NCBI RefSeq assembly: GCF_014222285.1
Contig: NZ_JACKZS010000068.1
Coordinates: 1-34,426 of the forward strand
Source of the DNA: Nostoc sp. UCD121
GTDB taxonomy: Bacteria > Cyanobacteriota > Cyanobacteriia > Cyanobacteriales > Nostocaceae
Reading direction: 5' to 3'
DNA length: 34,426 nt
Below, piece by piece: positions 24,393 through 32,769 of this stretch; position 1 is the stretch's first letter; each line of letters opens with the position of its first letter. The position numbers and the translations under genes were made by a program. The notes under the pieces are model-generated. The model was given only the letters and a program-made list of their open reading frames with translations, made no database searches and had not been told where the DNA came from.

Positions 24393-25556
24393 TTAAATAA
24401 TTTTGATTTTACTTGCAGCTTTAGTAGCTTTTTCCCTAGCCTCTTCGATATTCAGACCCTTGGCTAAAGCTACTCCCATTCGTCGATATGGATGAGCATT
24501 AGGTTTACCAAATAATCTAATATCGACATCTTTTTCTGACAAAGCATCGGCTACGCCTGTAAAACCAATAGAATCAGATTTTTCCGAAGCTAAAATTACC
24601 GCACTAGCTGAGGCTCCTAGCTGTTCTATATGAGGAATTGGCAAACCTAAAATTGCTCTTAGATGTAGTTCAAATTCATTGAGATTTTGTGAGATTAATG
24701 TCACCATTCCCGTATCGTGCGGTCTGGGAGAAAGTTCGGAAAAAATCACTTCATCTTTGGTAATGAAAAATTCAACGCCAAAAATTCCGGCTCCTCCTAA
24801 AGCATCAGTAACTTTTCTTGCTATTTCTTGAGATTTTAATATCTTATCTTCAGAAATTAGTGCGGGTTGCCACGATTCTTGATAATCTCCTCGTTCTTGG
24901 CGATGACCAATAGGAGGACAGAAAATAGTCGGTGCATTCCACTGTTTAATTGTTAATAATGTTATCTCGATTTCAAAATTAATAAATTCTTCTACGATGA
25001 CCTTTTGACTGTCTCCTCTAGAATTTGCGATCGCATAATTCCAAGCTTTCTCAACTTCACTCTTATCCCGCACTACAGACTGACCTTTACCAGAGGATGA
25101 CATCACAGGTTTAACAACATTACTAAACCCAATTTCATCAGAAATTGTAATTAATTCTTCTAGGGTTGTTGCATAACCATATTTAGCCGTTCTGATGCCC
25201 AATTGTTGATGCGCCAGTTCCCTAATTCTATCGCGGTTCATTGTATAGTTAGTGGCAGCCGCAGTTGGTATAACTGTAATCCCTCGCTGCTCAAATTCGA
25301 TCAGTTTTTCTGTTCTAATAGCTTCAATTTCTGGTATGATAATATCTGGCTGATGTTTTGTCACTACAGCTTCTAAATCATCAGCACTGAGCATAGAAAT
25401 TACTTCAGATACATCAGCAACTTGCATAGCGGGAGCATTGGGATAGCGGTCAACGGCAATCACATAATTACCAAGACGTTGAGCCGCGATCGCCAATTCT
25501 TTCCCTAATTCTCCTGAACCTAGCAGCATCAATTTTTGGGGCAACTTAATATTCAT
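24393..25556 (-). CDS. purT: formate-dependent phosphoribosylglycinamide formyltransferase (PurT)
   Basis: A 387-residue ATP-grasp enzyme that converts GAR, formate and ATP to formyl-GAR in purine synthesis without a folate donor. The N-terminal Rossmann segment is LMLLGSGELGKELAIAAQRL. The ATP-grasp glycine loop is SSSGKGQSVV near 147-158, and GIFGVEFF...SELSPRPHDTG carries the metal-binding glutamates of the family. Length matches PurT. I chose ATG at 25556 over the in-frame TTG immediately before it, because GGA lies 7 nt upstream. PurK is related in fold, but the SPRPHDTG signature and overall sequence favour PurT. It lies 65 nt downstream of the pentapeptide-repeat gene on the same strand. 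Confidence 0.93.
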   Translation of the reverse strand: MNIKLPQKLMLLGSGELGKELAIAAQRLGNYVIAVDRYPNAPAMQVADVSEVISMLSADDLEAVVTKHQPDIIIPEIEAIRTEKLIEFEQRGITVIPTAAATNYTMNRDRIRELAHQQLGIRTAKYGYATTLEELITISDEIGFSNVVKPVMSSSGKGQSVVRDKSEVEKAWNYAIANSRGDSQKVIVEEFINFEIEITLLTIKQWNAPTIFCPPIGHRQERGDYQESWQPALISEDKILKSQEIARKVTDALGGAGIFGVEFFITKDEVIFSELSPRPHDTGMVTLISQNLNEFELHLRAILGLPIPHIEQLGASASAVILASEKSDSIGFTGVADALSEKDVDIRLFGKPNAHPYRRMGVALAKGLNIEEAREKATKAASKIKII

Positions 25557-25621
25557 CAACTTATCCAGACCAATCGCGATCCAATAATCTTATAATTTTT
25601 TGTGTTTCAATTAACGTCTTT

Positions 25622-26104
25622 TCAAGAGTTAAATCTAGCCCCGCGCAGTTGTAAGTCTTGACGTTGTAGCAGAGTTAAACCAGTACCTAGACCCAGGTGA
25701 CACTTATCTACTAAAGTCTCTAACCAAATCGTCTCATCCAAAGTTGCACCTCGCAAATCTGCATTTCTCAAATCGGCTTTCATTAAATTTGCAAATAAGA
25801 GGTCTGCATTGACTAAACTACTACCTTGTAGATTAGCTCCAGACAAATTGCCTCGGATGAAGTTTACATCATCTAAAATTAAGCCAGATAAATCTGCTCC
25901 TATTAGATTTGGAAATTTTAGCTGACTTGGATATTTAAAAAACCGCATCATACAGATGATATTTGCTTCATTTAGGCGGATTTTAGTTAAAAACTCATAA
26001 CGGCCAATTCCCAGTTGCTTAAGAATTTGTAGACGCAGTAGGGGACTTTGTTCTAAAAACTGGATGGCTGTATGGCGTAGGTCTTGAGCCGGCAGATTTA
26101 GCAT
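25622..26104 (-). CDS. pentapeptide-repeat protein
   Basis: A 160-residue protein. Residues about 64-125 consist of A(D/N)LXX-type pentapeptides (GADLSG, GANLQG, NADLLF, KADLRN, GATLDE), which fold as a right-handed quadrilateral beta helix. A helical N-terminal region (1-60, with LRHTAIQFLEQSPLLRLQIL) and a short C-terminal tail flank it. There is no signal peptide. Proteins of this class are abundant in cyanobacteria and mostly lack a known function; nothing here marks it as a DNA-gyrase mimic of the Qnr type. It precedes purT on the same strand. Confidence 0.85.
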   Translation of the reverse strand: MLNLPAQDLRHTAIQFLEQSPLLRLQILKQLGIGRYEFLTKIRLNEANIICMMRFFKYPSQLKFPNLIGADLSGLILDDVNFIRGNLSGANLQGSSLVNADLLFANLMKADLRNADLRGATLDETIWLETLVDKCHLGLGTGLTLLQRQDLQLRGARFNS

Positions 26105-26157
26105 GATTGTCAGGTTATTACTATACTTGTGCTAATTAAAAGTTTAACCTTAATACA

Positions 26158-26190
26158 AGAACCCCGACTTCTCACAGAAATCGGGGTTCT
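26158..26190 (-). terminator. hairpin terminator/dispersed repeat after the ABC permease
   Basis: AGAACCCCGA (26158-26167) and TCGGGGTTCT (26181-26190) form a perfect 10-bp stem. Apart from one C-A mismatch the inner bases also pair (TTCT/AGAA) around a 3-nt CAC loop, giving about 15 levels of stem. It lies 18 nt beyond the minus-strand stop at 26208. From memory this resembles a hairpin found in many copies in Nostoc genomes. Confidence 0.6.
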
Positions 26191-26207
26191 CATGTATAAA
26201 GGCTTAC

Positions 26208-27977
26208 CTAGCGTCCTGCTAACAATGCTTTCGTAGCAGATTCACCTGCTAATCTTACCTGCTTTGTCAACTGGAAATTTAACAATGCTAAAACACTCAA
26301 CTGAGCCACGAATGCCATAAAAATTGTTGTCACCCCAGAATATTGGATCGCTGACCATGGAAAGGGTGAAAACAGCCATACAGTAGGATGTTTCCACGAG
26401 GAGATGCCAAGAAATTCTAGAATCATCGGTGGTAAGAACGTTACCGTACCTATAGTACCTATTGCCCAGAAAGAACGTTTGGGAGTTTTCAGCAAAAGTA
26501 TTAATTGGGCAATGGTCGCGTAAATCATGATTATGCTGATAGACAAAGCTACAGCTAAAAGTACTTTTAAGCTGTTAAAATTGTCACTCGCCCCATTTTG
26601 GGTATAGTCTGTATCGAAAACAGATGTAATTGAAATCCAGACTAGCAAAGGGATAGTAACAATTGCCAGATTAATAGCGATCGCCACAAGTGCAGGGCTT
26701 TTTTCTGACCAAATTAGATCCCGCCAAACACTCTTGCGGCTAGAAACTTCTTGATGTCGGTATCTTGCCCAATCTTGTACATCTTGACGATGAGGGGAAA
26801 GAATGGCAATCAAACTCAAAAGTAACCCCAAGTTGTATATTGCCAGAAAAACTAAATTCGACTCACCCTGTTCATAAAAGTTGGAACTATTGCTCCAAGA
26901 TTGTAAGGTAAAGCCCCACATCATTATTTGGCAAAAAGCTACTAATACATAACTTTGTCCCTTGTTAATAATTGAGGCTTGAGGATTACGGAAGGAACGT
27001 TTCAGAGCTTGTAAGATTCCGTAACTGCACAATCCCAAATTTAATAGATGAAAACCAACAATAACAACAACATTTGTCCCTAATGGTAAATAGAAAAACT
27101 CTAGGTTTTTCATTTGAGAACCATTGTATACACGTAACAAGTTAGGAAACAGATAATTTATTGTATCCCAAGGAGCGAAAAGCCTTATCCAAGCAGTTGA
27201 ATTATTTAAAATGTTGCTAGAAGACGATGATGCAAACCCCATTACTGTGAACAAGAAAAGCAATACTGCACCGCTACCTAACCAAGGCTGAAAACCGCTA
27301 AACAAACGACTAATTAAACCAAATAGCAATGCGGCGCTGTAGAAGAAAATACAGCTAGCAACAAGAATTGCGTAGTAACTCAAAATGTAACTAAAGGCAA
27401 TTTCGGCAGAACGTCCAGCCAACAGATGTAAAGGAACTGCAACTAAGATGACGAGATAAACTAAACTCGGAACTCCTAGCAATTTACCAGTTAATATACT
27501 AGTTTCTGATTGGGGGCTAAGACGGATGAAATTCAATGTACCGCGACTTTCTTCTTTGGCTAAATCGTTGATTAATAAATAAGTTCCTGCGACTAATAGT
27601 GTAAATACAAAAATTACACTCAAAGTCAAGAATATATATTCCCAATGATCTCGCCACCACAACTGCCAATCAATTTGATTTTGGGGACAAATATTCTTTG
27701 CGAGTAAATCATTTAAGTCAGGAATTGGATATTGATCTGATTGCTGGTAAGTCTGGTTTTGTTGCCGTTTATATACTTGACTTAAACGACAATATGTGTT
27801 TGTTAGCGAGTATTGATCGTCAGGAAACTCGCGTAACTGATATAAAAAAACTACCAGTTGCAGTAGTAAGGATGTTGCAACTGCGATCGCAACATTAAAA
27901 AATTTCAGCCTTCCTTTGAGTTCCCGCAATAGTTGCGGATTCCAATCGCCGATTTTGTCTATAAAATTGGGCATCAT
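26208..27977 (-). CDS. ABC-2-type transporter permease
   Basis: A 589-residue polytopic membrane protein with about twelve hydrophobic spans (roughly 27-47, 113-137, 168-188, 195-221, 229-249, 301-324, 342-360, 374-394, 428-452, 470-496, 503-523 and 549-570). After the second span it has KEESRGTLNFIRLSPQS at 141-157, the elbow/coupling segment typical of ABC-2 permeases (E..RGTL). The soluble loop at 48-110 contains Gln-, Tyr- and Asp-rich sequence and is probably outside the cytoplasm. The gene begins 44 nt after the ABC ATPase on the same strand, and the two should form one exporter. Two consecutive ATG codons begin the ORF; either could be used. The transported compound is unknown. Confidence 0.85.
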   Translation of the reverse strand: MMPNFIDKIGDWNPQLLRELKGRLKFFNVAIAVATSLLLQLVVFLYQLREFPDDQYSLTNTYCRLSQVYKRQQNQTYQQSDQYPIPDLNDLLAKNICPQNQIDWQLWWRDHWEYIFLTLSVIFVFTLLVAGTYLLINDLAKEESRGTLNFIRLSPQSETSILTGKLLGVPSLVYLVILVAVPLHLLAGRSAEIAFSYILSYYAILVASCIFFYSAALLFGLISRLFSGFQPWLGSGAVLLFLFTVMGFASSSSSNILNNSTAWIRLFAPWDTINYLFPNLLRVYNGSQMKNLEFFYLPLGTNVVVIVGFHLLNLGLCSYGILQALKRSFRNPQASIINKGQSYVLVAFCQIMMWGFTLQSWSNSSNFYEQGESNLVFLAIYNLGLLLSLIAILSPHRQDVQDWARYRHQEVSSRKSVWRDLIWSEKSPALVAIAINLAIVTIPLLVWISITSVFDTDYTQNGASDNFNSLKVLLAVALSISIIMIYATIAQLILLLKTPKRSFWAIGTIGTVTFLPPMILEFLGISSWKHPTVWLFSPFPWSAIQYSGVTTIFMAFVAQLSVLALLNFQLTKQVRLAGESATKALLAGR

Positions 27978-28021
27978 AAGAAAAAATTCTCCAAAAATGG
28001 GGAGTTATATTTGTTGGCAAA

Positions 28022-29002
28022 TTAAGATGCTTGTTTGTGACCTAATTTTAAGAAAATAGTTTCTAAGTCTTCTTGGGTGCAGTGAAAATCAGTCAGAGGA
28101 ATATTTGCTTTGATTAGCGAGCGCAACAACTCGGCACTATCTTCTTCTTTACCCGAAAAATTCACCCGCACGCTGTTTTTTCCTGATATCACCTCCCACT
28201 CTTCTACTAAATGATGATGTTTCAATTCATTTAAAAGTGTCTCCAGATTCCCCAGAGTGGATATCACAATTTGCTGATGGGAAAGACGTTGGTAAAGTTG
28301 TTGTAATGAGGTACTTTCTACCAAGAAGCCAAGTTCCATAATTCCCACAGATGTACACAGTTCCGCTAAATCACTGAGAACGTGGGAAGAAATGATTACA
28401 GTCATTCCAGCTTCTTGCAAAGCCTTGATGATTTCGCGGAAGTGCATCCTGGCGATGGGGTCAAGCCCAGAAACAGGCTCATCTAGTAGTAGTAAAATCG
28501 GTTCGTGGATAATGGTTCGCGCTAAACTTAAGCGCTGTTTCATCCCCCGTGACAGAGTAGAAATCTGGCTGTGGCGTTTATTTCCAAGTTGAATAAGTTC
28601 TAAAACTTCATGTAGACGTTGAGTGCGACGTGGTTCTCGTAAACGATAGAGACGCGCAAAATAATCTAGGTAATCCCAGACTGTCAAATCTTCATATAGT
28701 GGGTAGTCATCGGGTAAGTAGCCTAGACGACGCTTCAGTTTGGGATTACTCTTGTCACGGAGTAGGCGATCGCCATTAATATAAATCTCACCCGTAGTTG
28801 GTTCTTCAGCAGTTGCCAACATTCGGATGAGAGTTGTTTTACCCGCGCCATTGGGCCCAATCAGTCCATATACTTCCCCCGCCTGGATTTCTAAATCCAC
28901 ATCATTAACAGCAACGTGCCTGTCAAATTGCTTAGTTAGTCCACGGGTACAAATTGCTAATTCTTTTACCATCGCTGCTGGGGTGCGGCTTGTGATTAAC
29001 AC
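28022..29002 (-). CDS. ABC transporter ATP-binding protein (ABC-2 partner)
   Basis: A 326-residue ATPase subunit. Walker A GPNGAGKTT is at 49-57, the signature LSRGM is at 150-154, Walker B with D174-E175 is in LLLLDEP, and the switch histidine is H207. The Q-loop position reads GYLPDDYPLYEDLTV rather than a plain Gln, which is common in NatA/drug-efflux-type ATPases. The C-terminal 100 residues are a family-typical extension. The start is GTG at 29002, supported by AGAGG 9 nt upstream; an ATG 11 codons later lacks a ribosome-binding site. It precedes the ABC-2 permease by 44 nt and should power it. The substrate is unknown. Confidence 0.9.
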   Translation of the reverse strand: MLITSRTPAAMVKELAICTRGLTKQFDRHVAVNDVDLEIQAGEVYGLIGPNGAGKTTLIRMLATAEEPTTGEIYINGDRLLRDKSNPKLKRRLGYLPDDYPLYEDLTVWDYLDYFARLYRLREPRRTQRLHEVLELIQLGNKRHSQISTLSRGMKQRLSLARTIIHEPILLLLDEPVSGLDPIARMHFREIIKALQEAGMTVIISSHVLSDLAELCTSVGIMELGFLVESTSLQQLYQRLSHQQIVISTLGNLETLLNELKHHHLVEEWEVISGKNSVRVNFSGKEEDSAELLRSLIKANIPLTDFHCTQEDLETIFLKLGHKQAS

Positions 29003-29083
29003 TTAACGTAACCTCTTTCTACAACTTCTGTCAGCCTTGTTTCGGAAATTGAAACTGACTCTCAGAAAATTGGCGACATAAAA

Positions 29084-29113
29084 AAGTAGGTAAAGCTTAT
29101 GCCCTACCTACTT
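29084..29113 (-). terminator. rho-independent terminator of the MscS-type gene
   Basis: AAGTAGGTA (29084-29092) and TACCTACTT (29105-29113) form a 9-bp stem with an inner GC/GC pair. On the minus strand the stem runs straight into a T6 tract. It lies 63 nt beyond the MscS-type stop codon. Confidence 0.75.
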
Positions 29114-29176
29114 ATTAATTCTTATTCTGCTATTTAAGAAACTTTGCAAATGAAAGCTTGACTTTTTGCTCTACTA

Positions 29177-30031
29177 TCAAGTTATTTCGGATAGTGGTGG
29201 GATGACGTTATTAATTGCATGAGCAGATGAACCGTTAACTGTATAACGGTATTCGGGAACTGGATATCCAGCTTCGTTAAAGGTTTCACGAATAGCTTTA
29301 TTCGTGTCGAAGTAAACCTGCCAGTAGTGGTCATTATTGCAATAAGGACGTACTGCTAATACAGGCCCTGCAAAGTTAAAATCCTGAATTTCTACATCCG
29401 GCGCTGGATTTTCGAGGACATTAGGAATTTGGCTAATTTTCGCTTTTAAAAGTGCGATCGCTTCATTATGTTTCACATCATGATGGATTTGAGCTACTAG
29501 ATCAACCCGACGGTAAGGATTGGCAGAATAATTCTGGATATTGTCAGAAAAGATTTTATTATTGGCAACAATTGTCAATACATTATCAGGTGTATTAATA
29601 CTAGTTGTGAACAGCCCAAGTTCTGTAACAGTGCCTGTGACACCTCCAGCTGTGATAAAATCACCAACTTTGAAGGGTCGAAAAACAATTAAAAATGCGC
29701 CTGCTGCAAAGTTTGCTAGTAGTCCTCCCCATGCTGCACCAATTGCAATGCCAGCTGCTGCTAACAATGCAGCAAAGGAAGTTGTTTCAACCCCAAAGAA
29801 GCCGAGAATTGCCACAATTAGAACAATTTTCAGCGTCACACCAATGATATTCAGAATATAGTTAATTAGTGTCGGGTCAATTTGTTGGCTTCGGAAAGCA
29901 CGTCGTACTAGCTTCAATGCAAAATCAATCAAGCGTTGAGCAATCAGCCATATAAGAATTGCGCCTAAAACTTTAAGTCCAAACAAAGTTAACAGTTGAA
30001 GGGCAACTTGACCTATTTGATTAAAATTCAT
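29177..30031 (-). CDS. small-conductance mechanosensitive channel (MscS family)
   Basis: A 284-residue MscS-type channel. Three membrane helices are seen at about 13-33, 59-80 and 85-118. The pore-lining third is rich in Ala and Gly (AAAGIAIGAAWGGLLANFAAG) and is followed by the family motif FRPFKVGDFI at 117-126. The rest is the beta domain and alpha/beta cytoplasmic cage, with VTELGLFTT and the late YPVPEYRYTV segment. Length matches canonical MscS. It should open under membrane tension during hypo-osmotic shock. It is a single-gene unit with its own terminator. The window thus carries both MscL- and MscS-type channels. Confidence 0.93.
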   Translation of the reverse strand: MNFNQIGQVALQLLTLFGLKVLGAILIWLIAQRLIDFALKLVRRAFRSQQIDPTLINYILNIIGVTLKIVLIVAILGFFGVETTSFAALLAAAGIAIGAAWGGLLANFAAGAFLIVFRPFKVGDFITAGGVTGTVTELGLFTTSINTPDNVLTIVANNKIFSDNIQNYSANPYRRVDLVAQIHHDVKHNEAIALLKAKISQIPNVLENPAPDVEIQDFNFAGPVLAVRPYCNNDHYWQVYFDTNKAIRETFNEAGYPVPEYRYTVNGSSAHAINNVIPPLSEIT

Positions 30032-30280
30032 AAACCTTTTTTGTGTTTGCGTTTATTAACATAAAAACATACAACTAATTTCAACAAAAAATTCCTATAG
30101 ATAGTTTTTTTTAATTTTTAGATTCTATAGCTGAGTTTTTGAGAGAAGTTCTCATACTTGCTGAGTATCGAAATATTTGCCAGATTACTTCCCCGGCTTA
30201 CAAATAAATTAAAAGCTCCATTGGTACACTTGCTCGGTATGATATTTAATCTGTAAGCATTTACCTAGTAATCATCAGCT

Positions 30281-31369
30281 ATGACCCAGAACTACCGCAT
30301 TACTCTACTCCCCGGCGATGGCATTGGCCCTGAAATTATGGCAGTGGCGGTAGATGTGCTGAAAGTCGTAGGGAAACAATTTGATCTGAAGTTTGAATTC
30401 CAAGAAGCACTTATCGGTGGTGCAGCAATTGATGCCACAGGCGAACCTCTACCATCTGCCACTCTAGAAACTTGTCGTAACAGTGATGCTGTATTACTTG
30501 CAGCAATTGGTGGTTACAAGTGGGATTCTCTGCCATCCAATTTACGCCCAGAAGCAGGTTTGTTAGGGCTACGCGCAGGTTTAGGATTGTTTGCCAATTT
30601 GCGCCCAGCGAAAATTTTGCCCCAGCTAATTGATGCCTCGACTTTGAAACGTGAAGTTGTGGAAGGCGTGGATATTATGGTGGTGCGCGAACTCACTGGT
30701 GGGATTTACTTCGGTAAACCTAAAGGGATTTTTGCCACAGAAACTGGTGAGAAACGCGGTGTCAATACAATGGTTTACACCGAATCAGAAATTGAGCGCA
30801 TTGGGCGAGTGGCCTTTGATGCGGCTAGAAAACGCGGTGGGAAACTTTGTTCGGTGGATAAGGCGAACGTATTAGAAGTATCTCAGCTGTGGCGCGATCG
30901 CATCACCCAACTTAGTACAGAATATCCAGATATCGAACTCTCTCATTTATATGTAGATAATGCTGCTATGCAGTTAGTACGCGCTCCCAAGCAGTTCGAC
31001 ACCATAGTTACAGGCAATTTGTTTGGCGATATTCTCTCTGATGCTGCTGCCATGCTTACCGGTAGTATTGGGATGTTACCCTCAGCGAGTTTGGGTGCTT
31101 CTGGGCCTGGTGTGTTTGAACCAGTTCATGGTTCCGCCCCAGATATTGCTGGACAGGATAAGGCCAATCCTCTAGCACAGGTTTTGAGTGCGGCGATGAT
31201 GCTACGCTACGCTTTAGATCAACCAAAAGCGGCAGATCATATCGAACAAGCTGTATTGCAAGTTTTAGAACAAGGCGATCGCACTGGGGATATAATTTCT
31301 CCAGGAAAAAACCTCCTGGGTTGCCGTGCTATGGGAGACTCACTCATTAAGGCTCTTGAACAAAAATAA
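30281..31369 (+). CDS. leuB: 3-isopropylmalate dehydrogenase
   Basis: A 362-residue enzyme of leucine synthesis that oxidatively decarboxylates 3-isopropylmalate with NAD. The N-terminus LLPGDGIGPEIM, the substrate loop RPEAGLLGLRAGLGLFANLRP, the VRELTGGIYFGKPKG stretch, the catalytic DKANVLEVSQLWR and the metal-binding NLFGDILSDAAAML segment all match LeuB. The NAD-binding end has EPVHGSAPDIAGQDKANPLA. Length is typical. The LGLRAGLGLFANLRP loop favours LeuB over isocitrate or tartrate dehydrogenase. No clear ribosome-binding site precedes the ATG. It is followed after 90 nt by a small unknown gene. Confidence 0.96.
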   Translation: MTQNYRITLLPGDGIGPEIMAVAVDVLKVVGKQFDLKFEFQEALIGGAAIDATGEPLPSATLETCRNSDAVLLAAIGGYKWDSLPSNLRPEAGLLGLRAGLGLFANLRPAKILPQLIDASTLKREVVEGVDIMVVRELTGGIYFGKPKGIFATETGEKRGVNTMVYTESEIERIGRVAFDAARKRGGKLCSVDKANVLEVSQLWRDRITQLSTEYPDIELSHLYVDNAAMQLVRAPKQFDTIVTGNLFGDILSDAAAMLTGSIGMLPSASLGASGPGVFEPVHGSAPDIAGQDKANPLAQVLSAAMMLRYALDQPKAADHIEQAVLQVLEQGDRTGDIISPGKNLLGCRAMGDSLIKALEQK

Positions 31370-31459
31370 TTTTAAAGTGAAACTTGGGCAATTTGGCAAC
31401 CTTTGCTATAAGTTTCGGGTAGACTAAAGGGAAATCTAGCAATCAAATAACAGTCGATA

Positions 31460-31720
31460 GTGTACGCATTACGACAGAATCCAGTAAATTTCACCGCCCC
31501 AAAGAACCAATCGCCTTTGATTGATCCTGCTGTAATCAGAGCCGCTGGGCAGATATACTATACTCACTGTGAAGTCCATCCCGAAATCGCTGGGCAACCT
31601 TCCGGTGTAGCAATTAATCGTGTTAATCATCGAGGTAAGGTTATTTTTACTAACCAACCAGTTCTTTTACCTCAAGAGTGTTTTGTACCCTTAAGTCAAA
31701 TTGAATCACACATTTATTAG
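31460..31720 (+). CDS. small hypothetical protein
   Basis: An 86-residue protein, not recognised. It has no membrane segment or signal peptide. A central stretch with His and Cys (YYTHCEVHPEIAG) and a hydrophobic/polar pattern (GVAINRVNHRGKVIF) suggest a small folded domain. Two cysteines and several histidines could bind metal, but the spacing matches no finger that I know. The start is GTG at 31460 with no clear ribosome-binding site, so the N-terminus is uncertain. Its TAG stop is the first three bases of a heptamer repeat array, so the true end may have been set by expansion of that array. It lies between leuB and the prepilin peptidase on the same strand. Confidence 0.55.
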   Translation: MYALRQNPVNFTAPKNQSPLIDPAVIRAAGQIYYTHCEVHPEIAGQPSGVAINRVNHRGKVIFTNQPVLLPQECFVPLSQIESHIY

Positions 31721-31780
31721 TCATTAGTCATTGGTTATTGGTCATTAGTTATTAGTTATTGGTCAGTGGTCATTAGTCAT
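31718..31780 (-). repeat. heptanucleotide tandem repeat array containing a stop codon
   Basis: Nine in-register units on the plus strand: TAGTCAT, TAGTCAT, TGGTTAT, TGGTCAT, TAGTTAT, TAGTTAT, TGGTCAG, TGGTCAT, TAGTCAT. The first three bases are the stop codon of the small gene at 31460. Orientation is opposite to the next array, so the two can pair imperfectly. Confidence 0.9.
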
Positions 31781-31795
31781 TAGTTCTCGACGAAG

Positions 31796-31872
31796 GACAA
31801 ATGACACAGAAATAATGACAAAAGACAAAAGATAAACGACAAATGACACAGAACTAATGACAAAGGACTAAT
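31796..31872 (+). repeat. heptanucleotide tandem repeat array directly before the prepilin peptidase
   Basis: Eleven in-register 7-nt units of GACAAAT/GACTAAT type end 6 nt before the ATG at 31879. A four-unit block (GACAAAT, GACACAG, AA[A/C]TAAT, GACAAA[A/G]) recurs 42 nt later (31796-31823 and 31838-31865, 26 of 28 identical), so a larger unit was also duplicated. No Shine-Dalgarno sequence is visible before the gene. Confidence 0.9.
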
Positions 31873-31878
31873 GACTGT

Positions 31879-32769
31879 ATGGACATTTTGTTCGCTATTT
31901 CAGCGAGTGTAATGGTCTTTGCTTTGGGTGCATCTATTGGGAGTTTTCTCAACGTTATTGTTTATCGGCTACCTGCTGGGTTGTCAATTCTTTGGCCGCC
32001 TTCTCGTTGTCCTAAATGCTTAAATCAGCTAAAAGCTTACGACAATGTGCCAGTATTTGGCTGGATTTCATTAAGAGGGCGATGTCGATATTGCAAAAGC
32101 AAAATTTCTGTCCGTTATCCTGTGGTAGAAGGGGTGACGGGCATAATTTTTTTGCTGGTTTTTTTAGTCTTTCAAGTTTCGACTTTCACAATAGGCTATT
32201 GGGCTTTTTGTAGTTGGTTATTGGCACTATCGCTGATTGACCTAGATACAATGACCTTACCGAATCCACTTACTCAGTCGGGTTTAGTGGTAGGAATTTT
32301 ATTCCAAATGGTGGTTGGTTATCTACCAGAAGGAAGTTCTGTGGCATTGGTAAATCATCTTATGATGGCCATAGTAGGTGCAGTCTTGGGCTTATGGCTA
32401 TTTGATGCGATCGCCCTATTGGGTTCAATTGCCTTTGGGAAAACTGCAATGGGCGCAGGTGATGCTAAGTTAGCAGCCATGATGGGAGCCTGGTTAGGCT
32501 GGAAATATTTGCTCTTAGCTAGTTTTATTGCCTGTGCGCTGGGGGCCTTAATTGGCAGTGGTGTTATTATGCATAAACGGATACTCCTAGGTCGAAGCAA
32601 GCTACGCACAGCGTCTGGTAGAGAAGCCGCTAATGAAGACACATCGACACACAGGTTAGGACAAAAGATGCCTTTTGGCCCTTTTCTCGCTTTAGGATCT
32701 CTGATTACCCTGTTTAGCGGCGAAGCAATTTTGTCTACCTATCTGCGGTTATTTTTTCCAGCGTCTTGA
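31879..32769 (+). CDS. pilD: prepilin peptidase/N-methyltransferase (PilD-type, A24)
   Basis: A 296-residue polytopic membrane protein that cleaves and methylates type IV prepilins. The N-terminal GSFLNVIVYRLP (21-32) and the zinc-binding cysteine pairs C44/C47 and C69/C72 mark the methyltransferase loop. The aspartate-protease residues lie in IDLDTMTLPNPLT (D121/D123) and GAGDAKLAA (D195, 192-200). About eight membrane segments are present. Near the end, residues about 238-262 are an extra hydrophilic stretch (RSKLRTASGREAANEDTSTH) between the last conserved segments, MHKRI and MPFGPFLALG. It looks like a translated repeat inserted in frame. Cyanobacteria use this enzyme for motility pili and natural competence. 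The ATG follows a heptamer repeat array with no ribosome-binding site. Confidence 0.9.
   Translation: MDILFAISASVMVFALGASIGSFLNVIVYRLPAGLSILWPPSRCPKCLNQLKAYDNVPVFGWISLRGRCRYCKSKISVRYPVVEGVTGIIFLLVFLVFQVSTFTIGYWAFCSWLLALSLIDLDTMTLPNPLTQSGLVVGILFQMVVGYLPEGSSVALVNHLMMAIVGAVLGLWLFDAIALLGSIAFGKTAMGAGDAKLAAMMGAWLGWKYLLLASFIACALGALIGSGVIMHKRILLGRSKLRTASGREAANEDTSTHRLGQKMPFGPFLALGSLITLFSGEAILSTYLRLFFPAS
32592..32660 (+). repeat. probable in-frame repeat insertion inside the prepilin peptidase gene
   Basis: The stretch contains GCTACGCACAGCGTCTGG and TAGAGAAG, pieces that I recognise from dispersed palindromic repeats of Nostoc genomes. The core GCTACGC recurs in the intergenic repeat near 33239. It encodes a hydrophilic segment that breaks an otherwise conserved protein region without changing the frame. 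Repeat identity is from memory. Confidence 0.45.

Noticed and set aside
29541..29861. 106-codon plus-strand frame
   Set aside because: Shadow of the MscS-type gene; Ala/Ile-rich composition is the reverse reading of the pore-helix codons.
30238..30243. TATGAT as a -10 box for leuB
   Set aside because: No acceptable -35 sequence at 16-18 nt spacing and no extended -10 element, so it is too weak to annotate.
31718..31872. Possible CRISPR-like array
   Set aside because: The units are 7 nt and directly adjacent with no spacers; this is a short tandem repeat.
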